From Deinococcus sp. (lineage in GTDB: Bacteria; Deinococcota; Deinococci; Deinococcales; Deinococcaceae), in assembly GCA_025351205.1 (NCBI GenBank), contig JANXWI010000133.1, forward strand, positions 1 to 15,665: DNA of 15,665 nt. The letters run 5' to 3'. The notes under the pieces are model-generated. The model made no database searches. It worked only from the letters and a program-made list of their open reading frames with translations, and had not been told where the DNA came from. Of this stretch, positions 1 through 7,421 are shown in pieces (position 1 is the first letter of the stretch; the number at the start of each line of letters is the position of its first letter). Made by a program: the position numbers and the translations under genes.

Positions 1-1734
1 GCGGCGGTACGGCAGATACTTGGGCACCCAGAAACGGCGGCGCACGAAGGCCATCAGCTGCTCGTCGCTCATGACCCGCGCCCGGCGCTCGGCGGCCACG
101 CCTTCCCGGATGGCCTGCCGCGCCACCCGCACCGCGATCTGGATGCTCACCTCGCGCAGCTGGTCGATGCCCGGATAAACCCGGCCCCCCGACACGTCGG
201 TGTTCTCGGCCAGCGTGCGGGCGGCCTCCATCACCATGCCGTCGGTGATTTCGCGGGCGCGGCTGATGACCGCGCCGAAGCCCAGCCCCGGAAAGATGAA
301 GACGTTGTTGCCCTGGCCCACCGGCACCAGGCTGTCTGTGCCGTCTGCCGTGCGGTGCGGCACGTCGGCAAACGGGCTGCCCGAGGCGAGAATCGCCTGC
401 CCGTTGGTCCAGCGCACGACCTCTTCGGGCAGGGCCTCGACGTTGCTGGTCGGGTTGCTCAGCGGAAAGATGACCGGGCGCGGCGTGTTGGCGTGAACGG
501 CCTCCACCACACTCTGCGAGAACAGACCGCTCACGCCCGAAAGCCCCAGCAGCGCGCCAGCGCGGGCATTGAAGATCGTCTCCTGAAGGGTCGGAACCTC
601 GCCCACGAAGCTCCAGCCCTCCAGGTCGGTGGGCGGGCGGGCAAAGCTGCGCTGGTGGTCTTCCAGCTCCGGCTGCCCGGCCACCAGCAGCCCCTGGCGG
701 TCCACCACATACAGCCGCTTGCAGGCCTGCTGCCAGTTCAGGCCCGCGCCCATCAGCCCCTGCCGGATGGAGGAGGCCACCCCGATGCCGCCCGCCCCCG
801 CACCCACCACCACGAACACCTGATCCTCGAAGCGTTCGTTCTTGAGCCGCGCGGCGCTCAGCAGCCCCGCGAGCGCCATCGCCCCGGTGCCCTGGATGTC
901 GTCGTTGAAGCTGGGAACCACCTTGCGGTAGCGGTCCAGCACCCGGAAGGCCGTGCCCCTGGCAAAGTCCTCCCACTGGATGATGGCCTTGGGGTAGCGG
1001 GCAGAGATCCCTTCCACGAAGCGGTCCAGAAACTCGTCGTACTTCTCCCCGGTCAGGCGGGCGTGGTGAACGCCCAGGTACAGCGGGTCGTCCAGCAGGT
1101 CCTGGCGGTTGGTGCCCACGTCCAGCTCGACGGGCAGCGTCTTGTCCGGCCCCACGCCCCCGGCCACGGTGTACAGGCTGAGCTTGCCGATGGAAATCGC
1201 CATGCCCCCGAAGCCCTGGTCCCCGATGCCCAGAATGGCGCTGGAGTCTGTCGCCACGATCATCCTCACGTCGTGCAGAGGCAGGTTGTCGAGCGATTCT
1301 TCCAGCGTCTCGATGTCGCCGGTGCTGACCACCAGCCCGCGCGGGTAACGGTACAGGTCGGAAAACGCCTTGACCGCCTCGCCCACCGTGGGTGTGTACA
1401 GAATGGGCAGCATCTCCTCCAGGTGGTCTTCGAGCATGGCGTAGAACAGCACCTCGTTGCGGTCTTGCAACGACCTGAGGTACACGTGCCGCTCCAGGTC
1501 GGTGGCCTGCTGTAAGTAGCGGCGGTAGGTGCGCTCCTTCTGCTCGGCGAGCGTGCTCTGGTGCGGCGGAACCAGCCCCTGAAGGCCCAGCAGCCTGCGT
1601 TCCTCGGGCGAAAACCCGGTGGACTTGTTGAGCAGCGGAATGTGCAGCAGCGAGAAGCCGGTGACATTGACCTCCAGATACCGGTTGTCGTGCTCGTCGC
1701 GCTTGACGTCGTAGTAGCGGGAGACCCTTGCCAT
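1..1734 (-). CDS. maeA: NAD-dependent malic enzyme (malate dehydrogenase, oxaloacetate-decarboxylating), 3' end cut by window
   Basis: This cytoplasmic enzyme oxidatively decarboxylates L-malate to pyruvate and CO2, linking the TCA cycle to pyruvate. The 578 codons inside the window cover nearly the whole protein (E. coli MaeA/SfcA is about 565 residues); the frame is still open at base 1, so only the extreme C-terminus is missing. Visible motifs, in order, are YTPTVGEA (113-120), IGKLSLY with the catalytic Lys (184), WEDFA (E255, D256) and SFNDDIQGTG (D278/D279) for the divalent metal, a Rossmann GAGAGGIG (311-318) and PLSNPTSN (424-431). The ATG at 1734 gives the full N-terminal domain and has a -10-like box 7 nt upstream but no Shine-Dalgarno. 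NAD rather than NADP preference is inferred from overall similarity to MaeA, not from a diagnostic residue. No operon partner is visible. Confidence 0.95.
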   Translation of the reverse strand, partial: MARVSRYYDVKRDEHDNRYLEVNVTGFSLLHIPLLNKSTGFSPEERRLLGLQGLVPPHQSTLAEQKERTYRRYLQQATDLERHVYLRSLQDRNEVLFYAMLEDHLEEMLPILYTPTVGEAVKAFSDLYRYPRGLVVSTGDIETLEESLDNLPLHDVRMIVATDSSAILGIGDQGFGGMAISIGKLSLYTVAGGVGPDKTLPVELDVGTNRQDLLDDPLYLGVHHARLTGEKYDEFLDRFVEGISARYPKAIIQWEDFARGTAFRVLDRYRKVVPSFNDDIQGTGAMALAGLLSAARLKNERFEDQVFVVVGAGAGGIGVASSIRQGLMGAGLNWQQACKRLYVVDRQGLLVAGQPELEDHQRSFARPPTDLEGWSFVGEVPTLQETIFNARAGALLGLSGVSGLFSQSVVEAVHANTPRPVIFPLSNPTSNVEALPEEVVRWTNGQAILASGSPFADVPHRTADGTDSLVPVGQGNNVFIFPGLGFGAVISRAREITDGMVMEAARTLAENTDVSGGRVYPGIDQLREVSIQIAVRVARQAIREGVAAERRARVMSDEQLMAFVRRRFWVPKYLPYRR

Positions 1735-1741
1735 AGCCTGG

Positions 1742-1747
1742 AGTGTA
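1742..1747 (-). promoter_or_regulatory. Candidate -10 box of a leaderless maeA promoter
   Basis: The minus strand reads TACACT, then CCAGGCT, then ATG. A TANNNT box ending 7 nt before the start codon, with no Shine-Dalgarno, fits a leaderless transcript of the kind common in Deinococcus. No clear -35 is seen. Confidence 0.45.
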
Positions 1748-1845
1748 GTGCAGGCGGGCAGGGCGCTTACGGGACGGGTTAGATCAGGCCCGATGCACCG
1801 TCAACCGATCAGGACCAGCATCATCAGAATCAAGTGAAGAACATT

Positions 1846-2082
1846 CGCTCCCTCACCCTTGAGGGGGACTGGTACAGCTGCTTGCAGAGGGTTGGGGAGG
1901 GGGTGAACAGACTGGGTGGACATCTCAGGCGACGCCAGATGAACAGGGTGTTGTGTCCAAGCCGCTCTATGACGCTCGTTAAGCTCACCCCCTCCCAGCC
2001 TCCCCCCTCAAGGGTGAGGAGCAAAAACATCGACGTGAGTTGTCTCTGGGGTCAACAGGCCGAGCATCTCAGGCGACGCCAG
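1846..2082. repeat. Inverted pair of a dispersed GC-rich intergenic repeat
   Basis: The 459-bp gap between maeA and ruvB (1735-2193) has no convincing gene. One repeat copy runs from 1846 to about 1912: it starts CTCACCCTTGAGGGGG, has an ACTGGTACAGC core and ends GGGAGGGGGTGAACAG. A shorter copy in opposite orientation lies at 1984-2022 (complement CTCACCCTTGAGGGGGG through GGGAGGGGGTGAG), so the two can pair as a long imperfect hairpin. An exact 18-bp direct repeat, CATCTCAGGCGACGCCAG, follows at 1921-1938 and again at 2065-2082. Related copies lie at 4249-4326 and 10771-10881. A small possible hairpin (GAATCA 2121-2126 with TGATTC 2150-2155) lies closer to the ruvB end. Confidence 0.7.
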
Positions 2083-2193
2083 TGGATGAAAGTACCCATT
2101 CGCTCCAGCCGTGCTGGGAAGAATCAGGCGTTCATTTTTGCCGAAGAACTGATTCTGGATTTCCCCGTGGATCACCCATCAATCCATTCTCCC

Positions 2194-3195
<1,002 letters not shown>

Positions 3196-3201
3196 GGCCC
3201 T

Positions 3202-3207
3202 ATATTA
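3202..3207 (-). promoter_or_regulatory. Candidate -10 box of a leaderless ruvB promoter
   Basis: The minus strand reads TAATAT, then AGGGCC, then the ruvB ATG. The 6-nt spacing would place the transcription start at or beside the A of ATG. The flanking segment is strikingly AT-rich for this window. Confidence 0.55.
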
Positions 3208-3227
3208 TGCTATTTGCTAAAAAATAG
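3205..3227. promoter_or_regulatory. Possible degenerate RDRM-like operator at the ruvB promoter
   Basis: Plus-strand 3205-3221 (TTATGCTATTTGCTAAA) matches the Deinococcus radiation/desiccation response motif TTATGTCATTGACATAA at 11 of 17 positions by hand alignment, including the TTATG end. It overlaps the candidate -10 box. An inverted repeat CTATTT/AAATAG (3210-3215, 3222-3227) overlaps it. ruvB is a known member of the DdrO/IrrE (PprI) regulon in Deinococcus, so the position makes sense, but the match is weak. Confidence 0.3.
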
Positions 3228-3273
3228 GAAGACTTGCGGCGCGGAACATCTGGCCTGAGTGGTACTTCCGTGT

Positions 3274-3861
3274 TCAGTCGCGCAGCAGCCTCGGCAGGTC
3301 GGTACTCAGCTCGCCGCGCACCACGGCGGTGTTGTTGTACACCCGCAGAAAGCGGCCTGCGCGGTCTATGAGCGCCACGCCGTCGCCGTGGACGAGGGTG
3401 CCGGGCGTGTCTCCGGCGGCGGCGTAGACGTACAGCGACTTTTCGGCGGCCTGAATGTCCTGACTGGTGCCCGTGAAGCCCCGGAAGTCGCTGCTGAAGG
3501 CGTCGAGGTAGCGGCGCAGCACGGCGGGGCGGTCAAAGGCAGGGTCCACGCTGATCAGCTGCACTTCCAGCTTTGCCTTCTGCTGGGCGTCCAGCCCGTC
3601 CCAGGCCCGCGCCAGCACGCCCAGCGTGATCGGGCAGACATCCGGGCATCTGGTGTAACCGAAAAACACGAGTCGCAGTTTGCCGCCGGAATCGGCCAGA
3701 TTCACCGCCTTGTCGTCGTCGCGCAGCAGCTTTACCTGACCCAGTGGATGGGGAGTGTCCGGCGCCGTGCCGTGAAGCTCCGCCGGGGCGTAGGTGCGGT
3801 AGGCCAGCATCCCGCCCAGCAGTGCGGCGAGCGCCAGCAGCAGGGCGGTCAGGGCCTTCAT
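3274..3861 (-). CDS. SCO1/SenC-family copper chaperone (membrane-anchored thioredoxin fold)
   Basis: SCO proteins deliver copper to the CuA centre of cytochrome c oxidase subunit II or act as thiol reductants on the outer face of the membrane. The 195-residue protein starts with a hydrophobic anchor or signal (about 3-21) with no lipobox Cys. The copper-binding CxxxC is at 72-76 (CPDVC, after VFFGYTR), and the distal His ligand is H158 in LVHGDGVALID, so all three ligands are present. SVDP (104-107) and the C-terminal NNTAVVRGEL region also fit. No cytochrome oxidase genes are in the window. The ATG at 3861 is preceded by a TAGAAT box at 6 nt and no Shine-Dalgarno. Confidence 0.9.
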   Translation of the reverse strand: MKALTALLLALAALLGGMLAYRTYAPAELHGTAPDTPHPLGQVKLLRDDDKAVNLADSGGKLRLVFFGYTRCPDVCPITLGVLARAWDGLDAQQKAKLEVQLISVDPAFDRPAVLRRYLDAFSSDFRGFTGTSQDIQAAEKSLYVYAAAGDTPGTLVHGDGVALIDRAGRFLRVYNNTAVVRGELSTDLPRLLRD

Positions 3862-3867
3862 GCCGCG

Positions 3868-3873
3868 ATTCTA
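3868..3873 (-). promoter_or_regulatory. Candidate -10 box of a leaderless SCO1 promoter
   Basis: The minus strand reads TAGAAT, then CGCGGC, then the SCO1 ATG. This is the same TANNNT-plus-6-nt arrangement as at ruvB. The 71-bp gap to the divergent small gene must hold both promoters. Confidence 0.5.
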
Positions 3874-3920
3874 GCCGCCAGGACGCGGGAGAGGTGTCCC
3901 GCAGAGGTGTCGTGATGACT

Positions 3921-3926
3921 CACAAT
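3921..3926 (+). promoter_or_regulatory. Possible -10 box for the small divergent gene
   Basis: CACAAT lies exactly 6 nt before the ATG at 3933. It departs from TANNNT only at the first base. It is the main reason for preferring the ATG at 3933 to the in-frame ATG at 3915. Confidence 0.3.
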
Positions 3927-3932
3927 GGCGGT

Positions 3933-4217
3933 ATGAACACCAAAACCTCTCCCCTGTCCTGGCGCGAACTGGAAACCCGTACCGGGCTGGACGCGCTGCC
4001 CGCCTTCCACCGGGCGTTTCTGGTCTGGCGGGGCATACCGGACACCGAGGCCATGCCTCTGCGGCGCGTCTCGCAGCGGGTCGAGGCCGAGCTGAACCGG
4101 CTGGTGCAGGCGGGTCAGGCCAGCAGGCAGGGCGACGACTGGCTGATCGCACCGGGTGTACTAAACGGCTTTCTTCCTGCCGACCTGCCCGGCGAGGAAT
4201 CTCCGGCTCAGACCTGA
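3933..4217 (+). CDS. Small uncharacterised protein (94 aa)
   Basis: I do not recognise the family. The 94-residue product is soluble, with no membrane segment or signal peptide. It looks helical: the middle (WRGIPDTEAMPLRRVSQRVEAELNRLVQAG) could be a small helix-turn-helix-like or winged-helix-like fold followed by a short strand-like WLIAPGVL, but no diagnostic DNA-binding signature is present. High GC at third codon positions supports it as real coding sequence. It is divergent from SCO1 and shares a 71-bp promoter gap with it. The in-frame ATG at 3915 (MTHNGG extension) is an alternative start. Confidence 0.6.
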   Translation: MNTKTSPLSWRELETRTGLDALPAFHRAFLVWRGIPDTEAMPLRRVSQRVEAELNRLVQAGQASRQGDDWLIAPGVLNGFLPADLPGEESPAQT

Positions 4218-4248
4218 GGACGGCGTCCACCGATCTGACGGGTCTTTT

Positions 4249-4326
4249 CTCTCCCTCGCCCCTTGTGGGAGACCGGTACAGCCGCCTACGGAGGGGCGCT
4301 GCGTCAGCAGGGAGGTGAGCAACCGT
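4249..4326 (+). repeat. Dispersed intergenic repeat copy beside the IS110 remnant
   Basis: The segment has the same order of blocks as 1846-1912: CTCCCTCGCCCCTTGTGGGAG, then GACCGGTACAGC, a variable middle, then GGGAGGTGAGCAA. It starts about 30 bp after the stop of the small gene and abuts the 3' end of the transposase remnant. Confidence 0.55.
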
Positions 4327-5165
4327 GTCAAAAAGTCGAGCGGCGATGGGGTCTGGGGTGGAACGCTGGGCAGGCAACCGCCAGGCCTCGCCATGACGGA
4401 GCATGGCGTTGAGGGCGATGAGCATTTTGCGCATACACGCCACCAGTGCCACTTTATGCGGTTTGCTCTGATTCTTGAGATGCGTGTACGTCGCCTTGAT
4501 CAACGGATTCCAACGCATGGCCGTCATGGCGGCCATGTACAGCACCGACCGGACCGCTGAACGTCCACCCCAGATTCGCCGTTTCCCCGGAAAGTTCTAA
4601 TGTCACAGTTGTACGGGGCCAGTCCGACGAGCGCCGTGAGTTGCTTGTGGCTGAGCGTGCCCGGTTCAGGCACATCAGCCAACAGGCTCAATGCGGTGAC
4701 CGCACCGATGCCTGGCCTGGTGCAACACAAGTCGTACCGGGCGCTCCAGGCAGAATCGGCCTGGACCCGGGACAGCAGTTCATCCATGAGCTGCTTCTCC
4801 TGCTGGGTCAGGAATTCGATGGGCGCCTGAATCTCGCTGCTGACCAGCGTGTCCGTCAGGGCCAGCCGGTTGCGCTCGGCAGTCAACATTTCCACGAGTT
4901 GCCGCCTTCGGTGCAGCGGCGCCGCCAGTTCGCGCTGCTGCACGCCGAGCTGTGCGCGCACCTCTGGGCGAAGGGTGTGCGCGAATTGGGCGATCACTTT
5001 TGCATCGGGCGCGTCCGTTTTGGCCAGTTGCCCACAGGCTCCGGCAAAATCACGCACCCGTTTGGGATTGACCACGCTGACCCCCGGCCCTGCGCCACTC
5101 AGTGCCAGCACGCAGCCCCGCTCGTAACCACCAGTGGCTTCCAGCACGATCAATGCCGGACGCAC
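4327..5165 (-). mobile_element. IS110-family insertion sequence remnant (ends approximate)
   Basis: Only the transposase body can be recognised. IS110-group elements lack conspicuous terminal inverted repeats and target duplications, so the ends cannot be set from the sequence. The right limit is where homology begins, within the transposase. The left limit is set by the neighbouring repeat copy. The upstream non-coding end that would encode the guide (bridge) RNA in intact IS110-group elements is probably gone along with the N-terminus. Confidence 0.65.
4330..5165 (-). pseudogene. Decayed IS110-family transposase (N-terminally truncated, frameshifted)
   Basis: An intact IS110 transposase has an N-terminal RuvC-like DEDD domain and a C-terminal Tnp_20 domain carrying an essential Ser. 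Here the frame opens at RPALIVLEATGGYE (E9) and continues through NPKRVRDFAGA to KTDAPDAK (D51, D54). The E-to-D spacing of 42 fits the family, but about 50 N-terminal residues including the first Asp are missing; an in-frame TAG lies a few codons upstream. The Tnp_20 part begins PGIGAVTALSLLADVPE and reaches LVGLAPYNCDIRTFRG, where the family normally has N-R-D-S-G, so the Ser is replaced. A one-base loss near 4584-4590 then shifts the frame; the rest (KRRIWGGR, then VLYMAAMTAMRWNP through MLRHGEAW) continues in the next frame to about 4380. No natural stop is seen. This is non-functional. Confidence 0.85.
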
Positions 5166-5240
5166 CTCGGGGTCAACGGTCTACCGTGCCCTGTCCCTCC
5201 TCCAACATACAAAGAACTGTGTCCTGTCAACCGAGCGAGT

Positions 5241-5304
5241 GACTTCCGCCGAGCAGGACGCAGGGTGGAGCTGGCGAGAGGCTTTCTTTTTGGCGGCGGA
5301 AGTC
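5241..5304. repeat. 11-bp perfect inverted repeat upstream of the Nudix gene
   Basis: GACTTCCGCCG at 5241-5251 is repeated inverted as CGGCGGAAGTC at 5294-5304, with 42 nt between the arms. It sits in the 207-bp gene-free stretch (5166-5372) between the transposase remnant and the Nudix gene. It could be a structured leader, or a scar of the IS end; nothing here decides. Confidence 0.4.
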
Positions 5305-5358
5305 GCGGGACCGCTCCGACCAGCCCCGTGGCGCGGGCGTTTCAAGCCTGTCCTGCAT

Positions 5359-5364
5359 TACACT
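5359..5364 (+). promoter_or_regulatory. Candidate -10 box for the Nudix gene
   Basis: TACACT is followed by an 8-nt GGGGGGCA spacer and the ATG at 5373. The box is identical to the one proposed at maeA. The G-run could alternatively act as a poor ribosome-binding site. Confidence 0.4.
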
Positions 5365-5372
5365 GGGGGGCA

Positions 5373-5849
5373 ATGACCCACCTGTCGCGCACCCTGCCCA
5401 TCAAACGGGCGGCCCACGTTTACCTGGTACAAGACGGCGCGCTGCTGCTGGTGGCCGAACGCATGGACGACGGCAGCATTTTTTACGGCCTGCCGGGCGG
5501 CAAGGCGGGCGCGGGCGAAAGTCTGGCCGACGCCGCCGTGCGGCAGGTGAAGGTGGAAACCGGGCTGACCGTGACCGACCTGAACTTCGTTTCGCTGCTG
5601 GAAGGCGAGATGCTGACCGGCACCAAAAACGAGTGCTACGCCAACTTCGGGCGCTTCACGGCCAACTTCCGGGGCGAGCTGAACCCCACCGACCCGGAAG
5701 TGGTGGGCACCCAGTGGGTTCCCTTTGCCGACGTGCCGAGCCTGGTGCGGTATGGCCCGCCGCCAGAGGTCGAGGAGCGCAATCCGCTGATCTGGGTGCC
5801 CACCCGCGACTTTCTGCGCGGCGAGGCGCGGGCCTACTATCCGATCTGA
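5373..5849 (+). CDS. Nudix-fold hydrolase-like protein with a degenerate Nudix box
   Basis: Nudix proteins hydrolyse nucleoside diphosphates linked to another moiety and need a Glu-rich Nudix helix to hold Mg2+. The 158-residue protein has the usual layout: an early strand (RAAHVYLVQDGALLLVAER, 12-30), FYGLPGGKAGAGES, and the box at 43-65. Against G-x5-E-x7-R-E-U-x-E-E-x-G-U it keeps G43, E49, R57, E62, G64 and L65, but has Gln at 58 and Val at 61 in place of two of the three Glu. The rest (ECYANFGRFTANF, then VVGTQWVPFADVPSL) is typical. The ATG at 5373 is preferred because upstream codons overlap the transposase remnant. It may be a weak or altered enzyme, or a binding protein. It is followed by a peptidase gene after a repeat-filled gap of 112 bp. 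Confidence 0.85.
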   Translation: MTHLSRTLPIKRAAHVYLVQDGALLLVAERMDDGSIFYGLPGGKAGAGESLADAAVRQVKVETGLTVTDLNFVSLLEGEMLTGTKNECYANFGRFTANFRGELNPTDPEVVGTQWVPFADVPSLVRYGPPPEVEERNPLIWVPTRDFLRGEARAYYPI

Positions 5850-5958
5850 AGCGGCCCGGTCTGATGTGGGCCGGTCTGACGTGCTGAACAGTGTGCTGCC
5901 GCCCGGTCTCACGTCGCTCCCGCCCGCCTGTCCACCGGTCTGTGCCACCCTGGTCTGA
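5841..5958 (+). repeat. Degenerate 15-bp tandem repeat (CCGGTCTGA units)
   Basis: Units begin at 5841, 5856, 5871, 5903, 5935 and 5950, each a version of CCGGTCTGA; intervals are 15, 15, 32, 32 and 15 bp. The first unit contains the Nudix stop codon and the last ends 3 bp before the peptidase start, so the array fills the whole intergenic gap. The peptidase has no clear Shine-Dalgarno. Confidence 0.5.
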
Positions 5959-5961
5959 ACG

Positions 5962-7392
5962 ATGAACCGACTGATTCTGCTTCTCCTGGCTGGCACGTCT
6001 GTGGCCCTGGCCCGTCAGACGGCCCCGCAATTTCCCACACTGCCGCCTCCCGCCCTGCCCACCGGCTTTACAGCCCCGACAGGCTACGGCGACAGCATCT
6101 ACCCGCTCCTGGGCGACGCTGGCCTGGACGTGACCCACTACGACCTGAGCATCACGTCCGACCCCCGCCAGGACGCCATCGCCGGGCGGGCGGTGCTGAG
6201 CGTCACGGCGCTGCGTGACCTGGGCCAGATCAGCCTGGACTTTGCCGGGCCGAAGGTGCTGGGCGTGAAACTGGGCGGCGAGGCCGTGCGGCACGCTCAG
6301 GTGGGCGAGAAGCTGCTGATCCTGCCATCCACGCCAGTTGCGGCTGGCACAGCTTTCACACTCACGGTGGCCTACGCTGGCACCCCCGCGCTGCACCTCG
6401 ACCCCTCGGAAAGCGACGGGCTGCGGCTGGGCTGGATCACCCAGGCGGGCGGCAGCTACGTGCTGTCCGAACCCGACGGGGCGCACACCTACTTTCCGTG
6501 CAACGACGTGCCCGCAGACGGGGCCAGTTACAGCCTGCATCTGGATATTCCCGCCGGATACACCGCCGTCGCCAGCGGGGTGCAGACCCGTCAGGTCACG
6601 GCGTCGGGGCGCACCCGGACGGATTTCGAGCTGACCCAGCCCATTCCCAGCTACGCCCTGACGGTGCATGTGGGCAAGCTCGATCTGGAGACGCAGGCCG
6701 GGCCAGTGGGCATCCAGATTCGCAACGCCTTTCCGGTGGGATTGCCCGCTACCATCAAGGCCACCTTCGCCCAGACGCCCGCCATGCTCGGCTTTCTGGC
6801 AGGGTGGTTCGGCCCCTATCCGTATCCGGTCTACGGCGTGGCCGTGACAGCGGACCCGGAGATTCCGGCGCTGGAAACCGCCACGCTCAGCACCTTTCCG
6901 TCGAGCCAGGAGGCCCCCACCACCGCGCTGCACGAACTGGCCCACCAGTGGTTCGGTGACAGCCTGCGCCTGGGCGACTGGTCGGACATCTGGCTCAACG
7001 AGGGCTTTGCCACCTACGCCGAACTGCTCTGGGCACAGAGCCGGGGGCAGAATACCGCGCCCCTGCTGGAACGCTGGTACGCCCGGCTGGCCCGCGACCC
7101 GGCCAGAGGGCTGATCGCAACCCGGTCAAAGCAGCTGTTCGATTCCAGCAGTTATCTGCGGGGGGCGCTGGCCCTGCACGCCCTGCGCCTGAGCATCGGC
7201 GACGAAAAGTTCCGGCAGATTCTGAGCCAGTACGCGTCGCGCTTTGCCGGAAAGAGCGTGAGAACCGCCGACTTTCTGGGCGTGGCCCGGCAGATCGGCG
7301 GGCAGAACGCCCTGGACGCCATGCAGCCCTGGTTGGTCGGCCCGGCGCTGCCCCCATTTCCTAAAGATATTCTCATGCAGACCGTGAGATAA
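5962..7392 (+). CDS. Secreted M1-family zinc metallopeptidase (aminopeptidase N-like)
   Basis: The product is a 476-residue exported peptidase of the gluzincin M1 family, predicted to trim peptides outside the cytoplasm. A signal peptide occupies 1-17 (cleavage likely ALA|RQ). The N-terminal beta domain runs from about 55 to 240 and includes TYFPCNDVPADGASY (177-190). Zinc ligands are H324 and H328 in HELAHQW (324-330) and E347 in WLNEGFATY, giving HExxH-x18-E; E325 is the general base and Y398 in SSSYLRGAL the transition-state Tyr. The exopeptidase GAMEN motif is replaced by PALETA (303-308), as in other short bacterial members. It is shorter than E. coli PepN (about 870) and lacks the C-terminal helical domain. 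The M1 class is certain; aminopeptidase specificity is inferred. Confidence 0.92.
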   Translation: MNRLILLLLAGTSVALARQTAPQFPTLPPPALPTGFTAPTGYGDSIYPLLGDAGLDVTHYDLSITSDPRQDAIAGRAVLSVTALRDLGQISLDFAGPKVLGVKLGGEAVRHAQVGEKLLILPSTPVAAGTAFTLTVAYAGTPALHLDPSESDGLRLGWITQAGGSYVLSEPDGAHTYFPCNDVPADGASYSLHLDIPAGYTAVASGVQTRQVTASGRTRTDFELTQPIPSYALTVHVGKLDLETQAGPVGIQIRNAFPVGLPATIKATFAQTPAMLGFLAGWFGPYPYPVYGVAVTADPEIPALETATLSTFPSSQEAPTTALHELAHQWFGDSLRLGDWSDIWLNEGFATYAELLWAQSRGQNTAPLLERWYARLARDPARGLIATRSKQLFDSSSYLRGALALHALRLSIGDEKFRQILSQYASRFAGKSVRTADFLGVARQIGGQNALDAMQPWLVGPALPPFPKDILMQTVR

Positions 7393-7421
7393 GTCACGCT
7401 GGACCTGCCATTCTGAGAGGC

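Noticed and set aside
355..1515. Long plus-strand open frame of 386 codons
   Set aside because: It lies antisense over the malic enzyme, whose motifs are unmistakable; the protein is His/Gln/Arg-rich and typical of a shadow frame in high-GC DNA.
1830..2030. Short ORFs of 66 and 202 codons within the maeA-ruvB gap
   Set aside because: They are reads through the inverted repeat; no ribosome-binding site or coding bias supports them, and the longer one runs into ruvB antisense.
4580..4592. Programmed frameshift in the IS110 transposase
   Set aside because: IS110 transposases are normally single-frame, the N-terminus and the Ser motif are also lost, and no slippery heptamer is convincing.
5841..5958. 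CRISPR-like array
   Set aside because: Units are 9-15 bp, degenerate and without unique spacers of constant length; no cas genes are present.
5656..6945. Minus-strand open frame of 429 codons
   Set aside because: Antisense to the Nudix and M1 peptidase genes, which have clear family motifs; its composition is low-complexity and Gly/Arg/Gln-rich.
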